The notes below the pieces were generated by a model that saw only the letters and a program-made list of their open reading frames with translations, was not told the DNA's origin and did no database searches. From NCBI GenBank assembly GCA_020633315.1, contig JACKDV010000027.1, positions 7,352 to 71,351 of the forward strand: a stretch of DNA of 64,000 bases, read 5' to 3'. The number at the start of each line of letters is the position of its first letter. The stretch's first letter is position 1. The position numbers were made by a program, and so were the translations under genes. Of the stretch, positions 34,374-43,398 are shown in pieces. The stretch comes from Myxococcales bacterium (GTDB lineage: Bacteria; Myxococcota_A; Polyangia; Nannocystales; Nannocystaceae).

Positions 34374-34666
34374 GGGCGGCCTCGGTGGGTGAAGGGGACG
34401 GACGGCCCCGCGGGGCGGGGCGAGGCGAGGGGAGCCGGGAGGCCCCGTGGGGCGTCCGTGTGGGTCGAGACGGTGGTCGCGCTCCCAAGCGGGAGCAAGT
34501 CGGGTGCCAGCCCCGAGGACGTGGAGATCACGGAGCTTTTTCGGAGGCCGCCCGATGGTTGGGATCAGCGGGACGCGCGGCCTGCCCAACTTGGGCAAGG
34601 CGCCTTGCTCGACATGGGCGCGAGCACGGACCCCTGCGTCGGAGCGCGCTACCCTGGAGCCTCGCC

Positions 34667-35319
<653 letters not shown>

Positions 35320-35323
<4 letters not shown>

Positions 35324-35979
35324 GCGAGTGGTCGTCGCCCTTCCCCGACGGCGTGGCCTTCGTTGCCGTCGATCCCGAGGTGCTCTCGCACGACGCCGCG
35401 CACCCGGACGAGCTCGCGCAGCTCAGACCGCGGGTGGTGGATCGGCGCCGCCGCGAGTTCGTGCTCGGTCGGATCGCGGCCCGGCGTGCAATCGAGGCGC
35501 TGGGTCACGCGCCGCGGCCGGTGCTCGTGGGTCCCCAGCGCGAGCCCCAGTGGCCGCCGGGGCTGCGCGGCTCCATCACCCACTGCGGCGACATGGCGGC
35601 GGCGGCCGTCGCCGAGGCCTCGATCACCGAGGGCCTCGGCCTCGACGTCGAGGACTCGCGGAGGATCACCCCCGACGTCGAGGCGATGGTCACCGACGCG
35701 AGCGAGCGGCGCTGGAGCGCGGGCGATCCCCTGCGGGTGGCGATGCTGTTCTCGGCGAAAGAGTCGATCTTCAAGGCGTTCTACCGCCTGCGCGGCGAGC
35801 TGTTCGGCTTCGAGGCGGTGCGGCTGCGCGCGACCCCGGAGGGTCTGCGGGCCACCCTGCGCGAGCGCTTGGGTCCCGACCATCCCGCGGGCGCGGTGGT
35901 CGAGGTGGGCTGCGTGCGGCGGGGACCCCTGGTGATGACCTCGGTCCTGCTCCCCGGTCGCGCTCAGCCCTCCGGGTAG
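35320..35979 (+). CDS. 4'-phosphopantetheinyl transferase, EntD type
   Basis: This enzyme attaches phosphopantetheine from CoA to carrier proteins of polyketide, peptide or siderophore synthases. It has 219 residues. GSITHCGDMAAAAVA, GLDVED with two Mg2+ ligands, and FSAKESIFKAFY with the catalytic Lys are the markers of the Sfp/EntD group. It is translationally coupled to msrA by an ATGA overlap and overlaps the convergent lipoprotein gene by 16 bases. No synthase lies in the window, so it may serve clusters elsewhere in the genome. Confidence 0.92.
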
Positions 35980-37007
35980 GGCGTGCACTCGACTTCCTGC
36001 ACCGTCTCCACGATCGCGTCGCCCAGGCTCAGGGTGCCGTTGGTGATCCCGTCGATCAGGTACACCGAGCCGCCGGTGGCGGTGGGGATCGCCGGCTGCC
36101 CTCCGCTCCAGTCGCCGAACCACCCGGCGGACACGTTGGTGGGGAAGAAGATGCTCCCGCCCACCGTCGCCGCGAAGGCGGCCACCCGCACCTCCTGCCC
36201 CTGCAGCGCGGTGACCGTCTCGTCGTAGCTGTGCTCCACCGCGATCCCGTCGAGCACCGCCGGCGCCTCCGACATGGTGTCGTCGGTCGCGTGGATCACC
36301 AGCCGCAGGGTGGTCTGGGCCGGCCGCCACTGGAAGTCCTGCGCCGCGTGCCACAGCGCATCGAGGCTGTTCTCGGGGAAGGTGGTGTTGGTGCCCCCGT
36401 GGATCTGCGGCTCGGCGAAGCTGGTGGTGAAGGTCTTCCAGGTCTGGAACTCGGCCTGGAGCGACGCGATGTCCTCGAAGGGCACGCCCATGTCCACCAC
36501 CTCGTAGTCGTCCACGAACACCACCAGGCCGTAGCGCGGGTTGGCGCCGACCGACTGCAGGGCCGCGTCCACCTCGGCCATGTCGGCCAGCAGCGCGTCG
36601 AAGAAGAAGGTCATCGTGGTCGAGACGTCCATCGTGAACACCACGTCCACGTCCTGCTCGCAGGTGTCGAGCGGGATGTCGTTGGCGCCCACGTCGAGCT
36701 TGATCCCGTCGTCGCTCGCGTCGCCGGGGGTGGTGTCGGCCGCGGTGCTGCCCCCGTCCGCCCCGGTGGTGGGCCCGGGCCCGTCGTCGGGATCGCCCTC
36801 CACGCACAGGCCCGAGCGGCACTCGAGCCCCTCGTCGCAGAAGCCCCCCTGCGTGCAGGGGCAGGTCTCCGCGCCGATCGGACAGGTGCCGCCGGTGTCG
36901 TCGAAGGGGGAGCCCTCGTCTCGGGGCTCGGTGCAGCTCATCGCCAGGCCCAGGCTCAGGCCCGCCACCGAGGAGAGCAGCGGCCACGCTCGTCGCGATC
37001 GTCCCAT
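35964..37007 (-). CDS. Lipoprotein with VWA-like domain and degenerate MIDAS
   Basis: A 347-residue exported protein. The signal ends near LAMSC (a weak lipobox), followed by a Cys-rich module (CPIGAETCPCTQGGFC, CRSGLC) and an acidic Gly/Thr linker. A VWA-like domain begins at about residue 120: VDVVFTMDVSTTM, where DVSTT replaces the usual DxSxS. Metal binding may therefore be weakened. Strands VVFVDDYE and LVIHATDDTMSE follow the same fold as the other VWA lipoproteins here. A TATACT box lies 7 nt before the ATG at 37007, which supports that start. Confidence 0.75.
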   Translation of the reverse strand: MGRSRRAWPLLSSVAGLSLGLAMSCTEPRDEGSPFDDTGGTCPIGAETCPCTQGGFCDEGLECRSGLCVEGDPDDGPGPTTGADGGSTAADTTPGDASDDGIKLDVGANDIPLDTCEQDVDVVFTMDVSTTMTFFFDALLADMAEVDAALQSVGANPRYGLVVFVDDYEVVDMGVPFEDIASLQAEFQTWKTFTTSFAEPQIHGGTNTTFPENSLDALWHAAQDFQWRPAQTTLRLVIHATDDTMSEAPAVLDGIAVEHSYDETVTALQGQEVRVAAFAATVGGSIFFPTNVSAGWFGDWSGGQPAIPTATGGSVYLIDGITNGTLSLGDAIVETVQEVECTPYPEG

Positions 37008-37014
37008 CGCGGCC

Positions 37015-37020
37015 AGTATA
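37015..37020 (-). promoter_or_regulatory. -10-like box of a leaderless gene
   Basis: TATACT on the minus strand ends 7 nt before the ATG at 37007. It is the closest match to TATAAT among the boxes in this window. Confidence 0.55.
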
Positions 37021-37086
37021 GGTCGATGGCGAACGCGCTTGGGCGTGCGAGGCAAGGGCGGGACCGAGCGCCGTTCCGCCGCGCCC

Positions 37087-37680
37087 TCAGGTCTCGCCGA
37101 GGTCGAGCCACTGGCGCCCCTTGGTGCGCGGAGCGTAGGCGCGCAGCGCTGCGAGCATCGCCGCGGGCTCGTCCGCGTGCAGCAGCAGCGCCCGGTTCTC
37201 GGGTCGCAGCAGCCCGTCGCGCACCGCTCGATCGAGCCAGGCCAGCAGCGCTCCGTAGTAGCCGTCCACGTCGAGCAGACCGATGGGCTTGTCGTGGATC
37301 CCCAGCTGGGCCCAGGTGGTCACCTCCGCGACCTCCTCGAGCGTGCCGAAGCCCCCGGGCAGCGCGATGAAGGCGTCGCTCAGCTCGAACATGGTGGTCT
37401 TGCGCTCGTGCATCGAGCCCACCTCCACCAGGTGGGTGAGCCCGCGGTGGGGGATCTCGCGGGGGAACAGGCGAGTGGGGATCACCCCGGTCACCGCTCC
37501 GCCGCCGGCCATCACCGTGTCGGCGACCAGGCCCATCAGGCCCACCGTGCCGCCGCCGTAGACCAGCTCGATGCCCTCGGCCACCATCAGCTCGCCCAGG
37601 CGTCGGGCGGCGGTGGTGATCGCCGCGTTGGTCCCGGGCGACGAGGCACAGTAGACGCAGAGGCGCTGGATCTCGCTCAC
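37087..37680 (-). CDS. LOG family nucleoside 5'-monophosphate phosphoribohydrolase
   Basis: A 197-residue Rossmann-fold protein of the LOG (TIGR00730) group, which splits base from ribose 5-phosphate and in some organisms releases cytokinins. The signature PGGFGTLEE is at about residues 108-116, SMHERKTTM at 88-96 and YGGGTVGLMG at 41-50. The length is normal. The start is GTG, 6 nt after a TAGCGT box. The physiological substrate in this organism is not known; AMP hydrolysis is the biochemical default. Confidence 0.93.
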   Translation of the reverse strand: MSEIQRLCVYCASSPGTNAAITTAARRLGELMVAEGIELVYGGGTVGLMGLVADTVMAGGGAVTGVIPTRLFPREIPHRGLTHLVEVGSMHERKTTMFELSDAFIALPGGFGTLEEVAEVTTWAQLGIHDKPIGLLDVDGYYGALLAWLDRAVRDGLLRPENRALLLHADEPAAMLAALRAYAPRTKGRQWLDLGET

Positions 37681-37720
37681 CCGCGGACGCTAACGCGGCC
37701 ACGCGCCCGAGGCCAGGCGC

Positions 37721-38050
37721 TCAGCCCAGCAGCTGCTCGAGCAGCTCGAAGCTCTCCTGCTCCTTGGGATCGATCACGCCGTCGGCGGCGAACACCGCCC
37801 GCACTGCCTCGAGGAACAGCTCGCGGTGCTGCCGGGGCACGCGGGTGGGATCGACGTCCTCGGGGGGCGGGGGGCTCCGCAGCCAGCGCTCGATCGACGC
37901 GCGATCCGCCTCGAGGTCGAGCGTCTTGATCAGCCGCTCCACGACCTTCTTCTCGTCGTCCTGGACCTCGAGGTCGGCCCAGGCAGCCGAGCACACGAAC
38001 CGCATCAGGCGGAGACGATCTTCGCGAGAGAGCTCGGCGACGGCGTCCAT
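37721..38050 (-). CDS. TerB-like / DUF533-type small helical protein
   Basis: A 109-residue all-helical protein. The pattern LSREDRLRLMRFVCSAAWAD followed by LEVQDDEKKVVERLIKTLDL and, near the end, FAADGVIDPKEQESFELLEQL matches the TerB/tellurite-resistance fold, in which two helical repeats each carry an Asp-Gly-x-(I/V) loop. The first loop is degenerate (ADLEVQDDE). TerB-type proteins are mostly cytosolic adaptors at membranes. A TAACCT box lies 7 nt before the ATG. Confidence 0.8.
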   Translation of the reverse strand: MDAVAELSREDRLRLMRFVCSAAWADLEVQDDEKKVVERLIKTLDLEADRASIERWLRSPPPPEDVDPTRVPRQHRELFLEAVRAVFAADGVIDPKEQESFELLEQLLG

Positions 38051-38201
38051 GGACCGCAGGTTATCACGGAGGGCCCCACGGGGAAGCTCGAGTCGCAGGG
38101 GGCCCCTGGGCGGCGAATGACGGCCCGCACGGCCCGCGAGGCCGAGCCCCCGGGCGCACGGGCCCTCGCGGGGCGCCGGGCGAGCGTCTCCGTGCGGGGG
38201 G

Positions 38202-39938
38202 CTACATCGAGATCGAGCCCTTGCGGAACTCCGACTTGCCGATGTGGGCGTTGATCAGCACCGGCGTCCCCTCGGCCGCGGCCTTCTTGGCCTCGGCCAG
38301 CACCCGCGGCAGGTCCTCGGCCCGCTCGATCACCAGGCCCTTGGCGCCGAAGCCCTCGGCCACGCGGTGGTAGTCGCTGCGCGAGAGCACCGTGCCCACG
38401 TCGTCCTCGAGCAGCACCACCTGGTCGCGGGCGATCTGCTGCCAGCTCGCGTCGTTGCCCACCACCGCGATCACGGGCAGCCCGTGGCGCACGTAGGTGT
38501 CGAACTCCGTGATGCTGTAGCCCGCCGAGCCGTCGCCGTAGAGGATCCAGACCTCGGCGTCCGGGCGGCACAGCTTGGCCCCGATGGCGAAGCCCGCCCC
38601 GACCCCCAGGGTGCCGAAGGCCCCCGGATCGAGCCACGACAGCGGGCTGCGCGGGCGGGTGATGTAGGAGGCCGTGGCCACGAAGTCGCCGCCGTCCGCC
38701 ACCTGCACGCTGTCGTCGGCGAGCGCCTCGTCGATCGCCGTGCACACCGTCATCGGGTTGACCGGCTCGAGCACCTCCTGCGCCTGCTCGGCGATCTGCT
38801 CCTCGCGCTCGATCTCGCGGGCGCGCAGCCGGGCCTTCCATGCGTCGCGGGCCGGTGTGTCCACCCGCTGGGCCTGCTCGGCCATCGCACACAGCATCTC
38901 GGTCGCGTCGGCCACCACCGTGAGCTGCGGCCGTCGGTTGAGCTTGGCATCGGCCTCGCTGCGGTTGACCGCGATATACTTGGCCTTGCGGGGGATCGAC
39001 ATCCCGTAGTTGAGGCGGAAGTCGCAGGGGACCCCGGCCAGCAGCACCAGGTCGGCCTCCTTGAGCGCCTTGCTGCGCTGGTGCCGGAACCAGATCGGGT
39101 GCTCCTTGCCCAGCAGCCCGCGGGCCATGCCCGACAGGTACACCGGCACGTCGAGCTTCTCGAGCGCCCGCACCAGGCGGGGAATCTCGTCCGGCTGCAG
39201 CGTGGCCTGGCTGCCCAGCACGAACACCGGGCGCTCCGCTTCCTGCAGCATCTTGGCCGCGCGCTCCACCGCCCCGGGGAAGGGCGCGGGCGGCCGCGGG
39301 CTCACGCGGGGCCCCGGCGTGGGCTTGTTGGCCCCCGCGAACACCCGCGCCAGGTGCAGCCGCAGGTAGCCCTGCAGGGCCAGCTCGGGCAGGCTCTTGG
39401 TCTCCGACGCCGCCTTGGCCCCGTAGAACTCGCGCACGTTCTCCTCGGGGTACAGCAGGTCCACCGGGCACTCCACGAACACCGGCCCCGGCACGCCCTG
39501 CTGCGCCACCTCGAATGCCTTCTCGAGGGTGGGCACCAGGTCGCGCACGCGCTTGCAGGCCGCCGCCCACTTCACGTGCGGCTCCATCAGCGCCATCTGG
39601 TCGATGTCCTGCAGCGAGCCACGGCCCTTGAGCACCGTCGCCGTCGCGCCGCCCAGCAGGATCACCGGCGACTGGGCCATCTGGGCGTTCTTGATCGCCG
39701 TGATGGTGTTGGTCACCCCGGGCCCGGCCGTCACCGCGGCCACCCCGGGAACGCCTGTGAGGCGGGCCACCGCATCCGCGGCGAACACCGCGTTGACCTC
39801 GTGTCGCACGTCCACCACGCGGATGTCGCGACGCTTGGCTCCCACCAGGATCGGCGAGATGTGGCCGCCGCACAGGGTGAACAGGAAGCGCACGCCCTGT
39901 CGGCGCAGCACCTCCGCGATCTGATCTCCGCCGTTCAT
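38202..39938 (-). CDS. ThDP-dependent enzyme of the ILVBL/HACL2 type (acetolactate synthase-like)
   Basis: A 578-residue thiamine diphosphate enzyme. The ThDP-activating Glu is in RHEVNAVFAADAVARLTG (about residue 46). The ThDP/Mg2+ motif at about 452-482 reads YGDGSAGYSITEFDTYVRHG, then PVIAVVGNDASW. The middle domain ends VLGSQATL, as in the acetohydroxyacid synthase superfamily. The stretch EFDTYVRH...VVGNDASWQQIAR resembles ILVBL/HACL2, which cleaves 2-hydroxyacyl-CoA, more than true IlvB. It overlaps a thioesterase gene by ATGA. No IlvH-type regulatory subunit is near, which argues against branched-chain amino acid synthesis. Confidence 0.87.
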   Translation of the reverse strand: MNGGDQIAEVLRRQGVRFLFTLCGGHISPILVGAKRRDIRVVDVRHEVNAVFAADAVARLTGVPGVAAVTAGPGVTNTITAIKNAQMAQSPVILLGGATATVLKGRGSLQDIDQMALMEPHVKWAAACKRVRDLVPTLEKAFEVAQQGVPGPVFVECPVDLLYPEENVREFYGAKAASETKSLPELALQGYLRLHLARVFAGANKPTPGPRVSPRPPAPFPGAVERAAKMLQEAERPVFVLGSQATLQPDEIPRLVRALEKLDVPVYLSGMARGLLGKEHPIWFRHQRSKALKEADLVLLAGVPCDFRLNYGMSIPRKAKYIAVNRSEADAKLNRRPQLTVVADATEMLCAMAEQAQRVDTPARDAWKARLRAREIEREEQIAEQAQEVLEPVNPMTVCTAIDEALADDSVQVADGGDFVATASYITRPRSPLSWLDPGAFGTLGVGAGFAIGAKLCRPDAEVWILYGDGSAGYSITEFDTYVRHGLPVIAVVGNDASWQQIARDQVVLLEDDVGTVLSRSDYHRVAEGFGAKGLVIERAEDLPRVLAEAKKAAAEGTPVLINAHIGKSEFRKGSISM

Positions 39939-40336
39939 GGCGCTTCCTCCTTGGGGGCGAGCACGTGGGTGGGGGGCACGAAGCAGGTGAGGCGGCCGGT
40001 GAGCACCACCGTCTGGTCCGCGTGGACCTCCACGTCGACCAGGTGCTTGTTGCCCTTGGTCTCGGCCACCCGGGCCGTGGCGACCACCCGCTGTCCTGCC
40101 ACGACCGGGGCCACGAAGCGCAGCTCGGCCGCCCCGAGCACCACCGTGGGCTCGTTCACCGCCAGCATCGCCGCGTGGTCGGCCAGCCCGAACACGAAGC
40201 CTCCGTGGACCAGCCCGTGCTCGTCCGCCGTCATGCGTGCGGTGGTGACCATGGCCACGGTCGCCGTGCCCTCGCCCAGCGCCACGGGGGCTCCGCATAG
40301 CTCGGGATCGAGGGCACGATGGGTTCGGACGTCCAC
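39935..40336 (-). CDS. Hotdog-fold thioesterase
   Basis: A 133-residue hotdog protein. DEHGLVHGGFVFGLADHAAM at about residues 37-56 is the helix and loop that form the thioesterase active site; VVLGAAELRFVAPVVAGQ and ADQTVVLTGRLTCF are the following strands. It probably hydrolyses an acyl-CoA. GTG at 40336 is chosen as start because a TATCCT box ends 9 nt before it; the longer frame overlaps non-coding-looking sequence. The end overlaps the ATG of the ILVBL-like enzyme, so the two are probably expressed together. Confidence 0.8.
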   Translation of the reverse strand: MDVRTHRALDPELCGAPVALGEGTATVAMVTTARMTADEHGLVHGGFVFGLADHAAMLAVNEPTVVLGAAELRFVAPVVAGQRVVATARVAETKGNKHLVDVEVHADQTVVLTGRLTCFVPPTHVLAPKEEAP

Positions 40337-40345
40337 GAGGCGGGG

Positions 40346-40351
40346 AGGATA
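40346..40351 (-). promoter_or_regulatory. -10-like box for the thioesterase / ThDP enzyme pair
   Basis: TATCCT on the minus strand ends 9 nt before the GTG at 40336. No Shine-Dalgarno lies between. Confidence 0.5.
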
Positions 40352-40497
40352 CGATCCTCCGAGAGCCTGTCGATGGGGGGTCCTGGATCGGGGTAGATGG
40401 TTGGAATCGTTGGCGGAAGTCACCTCACCCAGGGGAGGGGGAGGGGGACCTTGACGCCGTCGGTGGGCGCGGGTACCCATGCGCCCCCAAGGAATCT

Positions 40498-40570
40498 TCC
40501 GGAGTAGCTCAGTCGGTAGAGCAGGCGGCTGTTAACCGCCGGGTCGGGAGTTCGAGTCTCTCCTCCGGAG
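40498..40570 (+). tRNA. tRNA-Asn (anticodon GTT)
   Basis: A complete cloverleaf of 73 nt. The acceptor stem is TCCGGAG paired with CTCCGGA (40563-40569) with G as discriminator. The D arm contains AGCTCAGTCGGTAGAGC, the anticodon stem is GGCGG/CCGCC around loop CTGTTAA with anticodon GTT at 40531-40533, and the T loop is TTCGAGT. The 3' CCA is not encoded. A terminator follows 11 nt later. Confidence 0.97.
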
Positions 40571-40580
40571 CAACGAAGAG

Positions 40581-40606
40581 GGCGACCTTCTAGAGGTCGC
40601 CTTCTT
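40581..40606 (+). terminator. Rho-independent terminator after tRNA-Asn
   Basis: GGCGACCT - 5 nt - AGGTCGCC forms an 8-bp perfect stem, followed by TTCTTT. This is the clearest intrinsic terminator in the window. Confidence 0.85.
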
Positions 40607-40915
40607 TCGATCGGGGCCCTGGCCAAGGTCGTCGCCGTCCCCCGTCGTGCTCGACGAGCGACGCGCGGGGCTTGCCCGCAGCGGGTCGCGAGCTCTCCGA
40701 CGCATCGACGAGCTCGGGGCGGAGCGCCGGCTGTAGGTCCGACGCATAGATCGAACGACGTCGCTCATGAACGTTTCGTATGCTCGTGGGCTCCGCTTCG
40801 GGACATGGGTCGGGCTCCCGAGGAAGTGGCCCACATAGACACGGGTCGATCGCGATCATTTCGAAGGCGAGGCCTGGAAATGTCGCGCTCGAGTTGCTCC
40901 AATGGATCGTGATCG
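40607..40915. other. Gene-free stretch between tRNA terminator and 503-aa ORF
   Basis: No reading frame with protein-like composition was found on either strand here, and no RNA gene or clear repeat. Base composition drops locally (for example around 40745-40870), consistent with a non-coding regulatory region upstream of the 40916 gene. Confidence 0.5.
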
Positions 40916-42427
40916 ATGGTCGCACCGCTCGCCGTGATGGCGAGCGGGCCGGCATCGATTCCACGAGTCGTCGTGAGCGCTTCCCTGCCCGCCGTCCTTG
41001 CCGTGTCCCGGCCCTCGCCGGCGGTGGTGCTGTGCTGCGCGACCGAGAACCGCACCCTGCTCGGCCATGTGCTCGAGCGGCTGGGGGCGCAGGGGCTGAA
41101 GGCCGAGACGGTCTCGGGGGTCGACCTCGATGCGTCGCGGCTGCGCGATGCGATCCGACGCAATGGCTCCGGGGCGCTGTTCGTGCTGTGCCGCAGCGAT
41201 GAGCTCGACCTGTACCAGTGCACGCACCTGTACGAGGTGCTCGAGGGCGCCGAGGTGAGCCGGGCCCACGTGCTCGACGTCTCGCTGGGATCCGATCGGC
41301 CCGACGAGATGGTCCGCGCCATCGCCGATGCCGCCCGTCGAGTGACTCGCAACATGGCGCCGAGCCTGCCCGAGCCACCGCCGGTTGGGGGCGGCTCCGC
41401 GGGTCTCGGCATGGCTCGCGCGGTCCCTCGCCCGGCGGGGGCCGTCTCGCGAGGGAGCATGCCTCCGCCGCCGCCTCTGGGCGGGGGAGTGGCCGTGCCC
41501 CGGGTCGGTGCGACGGCGGCCATGGCCGTGCCCGCGCCGAGCTCGGTGCCCACGCGTCCCCCTCCGTCTCTGCCCCGCACGCGGCCCGTGTCGGCTACCT
41601 CGGTGTCACCGATCGCGCCCGCGCCCCTGGACGAGAGCATGCGTCACGTGCTGTCGCCGAATTCCATCGCCGACGATTCCCAGCCCGTCGAGCTGCGCGC
41701 GAGCCCAGGCCGACGCTGGGCGATCGGGCTGGGGAGCCTCGTGGCCCTCGCGCTCGTCGTCGGCGGGCTGGCCTCGAGCGGAGGCGAGGAGCCCGAGGAG
41801 CCCGCCGCCGACCGGGGTCCGGTCGAGGTGGCCGAGGCCGTGCCGACCGAGGTCGAGGGCGCAGGAGCGCAGGAGGGTCTCGCGGTCGAGGCCGCGGAAG
41901 GCGAGGCCGCGGAAGGCGAGCCCGCGAGCGGCCCGCCCGGGCGAGGCGAGCCGATCGAGCGCTCGCCGTCGCCGACCGATGCCCTCGATGCTCCCGAGCC
42001 CGAGCCCACCGTGGAGCAGCCTCCCGGGGACGCGCTGGCGATCGGCTCCGAGGCAGAGGACGAGAAGATCACCGAGGCCATCCGCGGGCGCCGGATCCGA
42101 GCCCTCGACCTCCTGCTCATCGACCCCAAGCGGCTGCGCCGGGGCACCTACGACAAGGCCCTCGAGCACTGCGCGAGCCGTGGGATCGACGGGGTCACCG
42201 GCTGGCGCCTGCCCACCGTGGGCGAGGCCCGGGTGCTCACCTCCAACGAGATCGTCCCCAAGGACTACTACTGGACGCTGACCAAGGGGGACACCTTCGG
42301 CTCGCAGCAGCTCGTGTGGAACGGTCGTCGCCGCAAGATCCAGGTGTCGTCGCCCCACTCCAAGAAGCCGCGGGCGATCTGCGTGCGAGATCGACAGGGG
42401 TCCGAGCCCGATCTCGCCGACCGCTGA
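40916..42427 (+). CDS. Multi-domain membrane protein with C-terminal DUF1566-like domain
   Basis: A 503-residue protein of unusual layout. Residues 35-125 form an alpha/beta domain (VVLCCATENRTLLGHVLERL, GSGALFVLCRSDELDLYQCT) that resembles a receiver-like or TIR-like fold but was not identified. A long Pro/Gly/Ala/Ser linker (150-255) leads to one membrane helix (about 273-291), then an acidic Ala/Glu/Pro stretch with AAEGE repeats, then a C-terminal domain (about 390-490) with GVTGWRLPTVGEARVL, YYWTLTKGD and AICVRD, matching DUF1566. The N-terminus would be cytosolic and the lectin-like C-terminus periplasmic. ATG at 40937 is another possible start. Confidence 0.68.
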   Translation: MVAPLAVMASGPASIPRVVVSASLPAVLAVSRPSPAVVLCCATENRTLLGHVLERLGAQGLKAETVSGVDLDASRLRDAIRRNGSGALFVLCRSDELDLYQCTHLYEVLEGAEVSRAHVLDVSLGSDRPDEMVRAIADAARRVTRNMAPSLPEPPPVGGGSAGLGMARAVPRPAGAVSRGSMPPPPPLGGGVAVPRVGATAAMAVPAPSSVPTRPPPSLPRTRPVSATSVSPIAPAPLDESMRHVLSPNSIADDSQPVELRASPGRRWAIGLGSLVALALVVGGLASSGGEEPEEPAADRGPVEVAEAVPTEVEGAGAQEGLAVEAAEGEAAEGEPASGPPGRGEPIERSPSPTDALDAPEPEPTVEQPPGDALAIGSEAEDEKITEAIRGRRIRALDLLLIDPKRLRRGTYDKALEHCASRGIDGVTGWRLPTVGEARVLTSNEIVPKDYYWTLTKGDTFGSQQLVWNGRRRKIQVSSPHSKKPRAICVRDRQGSEPDLADR

Positions 42428-42501
42428 GCGACGACGGTCGTCGTCAGCGAGCGGGCCCGCCCTGACCGAGGCGCTTGCCGGGCTCGGGCGTCGCCGGGTG
42501 C

Positions 42502-42507
42502 TATCCT
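42502..42507 (+). promoter_or_regulatory. -10-like box of a leaderless gene
   Basis: TATCCT ends 8 nt before the GTG at 42516 with no Shine-Dalgarno. Confidence 0.5.
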
Positions 42508-42515
42508 GCGCCTCC

Positions 42516-43397
42516 GTGGCTTCTCGTATCGACCTTGCTCCTTGGCTCTTGGTCCTCCTGCTCGGCTCGGGCTGTCCGGGCACCACCTCGCTCGACGACA
42601 CCACCACCAGCGACACCACCGGGGGCTCGGGCTCGGGCGGCTCGTCCACCTCCGGCTCCACCGGGGCCGACGACACCGCGGGCAGCACGACCGGCTCGAG
42701 CGACGACGGCAGCAGCGGCGGCCCGGGCTGCGAGCTCCCGCCGGTCGACGAGGCCGTCGTCGACATGCTCTACGTCTACGGCACGGGCATCGGTCCGGGC
42801 TCCAACCAGGTCGCCGTGGGCAGCGAGACCGCGCTGTCGCTGGCGTGGATCGACGCCGGCTTCCCCGCCGAGGTGGATGCCTGCGTGGAGTGGAGCGTGG
42901 ACCCGATCGAGGGGGTGAGCATCGACCCGCAGGGAGTGCTGAGCGTGGGCGAGGCGGTCCCCGACGGCACGGTCATCACCGTCACCGCCGATCTCGAGCA
43001 GGGGCGTCGCCTGATCGTGGCGCAGCTCGAGGTCTATGTCCCCCTCGACTCGCCCATCCTCGGGCTCTGGACCGAGGTCGAGCAGCTACCCTGCGACGGG
43101 AGCCCGGCGTTCGTGCCCGATCCGGTGATCGGTGAGCTCGTCTTCGACGACACCGGCGAGTTCAGCGTGACCTGGACCCCCTTCGAGGTCTACTACGACT
43201 ACTGGGGGACCTTCACCCACGACCCGGGGACCGGGGCGCTGTCGCTGACGGTGACCGGAGGCAACTACGTGCCGCCGGACGTGGACGGGGAGGGCACCGC
43301 GACCGTGATGGACGGCCAGCTCGTGCTGCAAGACGTGTGGCTGGGGGTCGCCCAGGCGCCGGTGACCCCACCCGCGTGTGGGCACGTCTTCGAGTAG
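42516..43397 (+). CDS. Lipoprotein with Thr/Ser/Gly/Asp stalk, unknown
   Basis: A 293-residue exported protein. Signal peptide with LLGSGC (Cys20; Gly at -3 is atypical), then a stalk of Thr, Ser, Gly and Asp to about residue 72. The mature domain contains a Big-like strand pattern (VEWSVDPIEGVSIDPQGVLS, PDGTVITVTADLEQGRRLIV) that resembles bacterial immunoglobulin-like repeats, followed by a lipocalin-like C-terminus (LGLWTEVEQLPCDG). Both likenesses are tentative. GTG is the start, 8 nt after a TATCCT box. It is convergent with the small Cys-rich gene, 1 bp apart. Confidence 0.7.
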   Translation: MASRIDLAPWLLVLLLGSGCPGTTSLDDTTTSDTTGGSGSGGSSTSGSTGADDTAGSTTGSSDDGSSGGPGCELPPVDEAVVDMLYVYGTGIGPGSNQVAVGSETALSLAWIDAGFPAEVDACVEWSVDPIEGVSIDPQGVLSVGEAVPDGTVITVTADLEQGRRLIVAQLEVYVPLDSPILGLWTEVEQLPCDGSPAFVPDPVIGELVFDDTGEFSVTWTPFEVYYDYWGTFTHDPGTGALSLTVTGGNYVPPDVDGEGTATVMDGQLVLQDVWLGVAQAPVTPPACGHVFE

Positions 43398-43398
43398 G

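Noticed and set aside
40590..41378. Minus-strand reading frames between the tRNA and the 503-residue gene
   Set aside because: Composition is dominated by Arg, Ser and Pro as in antisense shadows, and the frames overlap the plus-strand gene.
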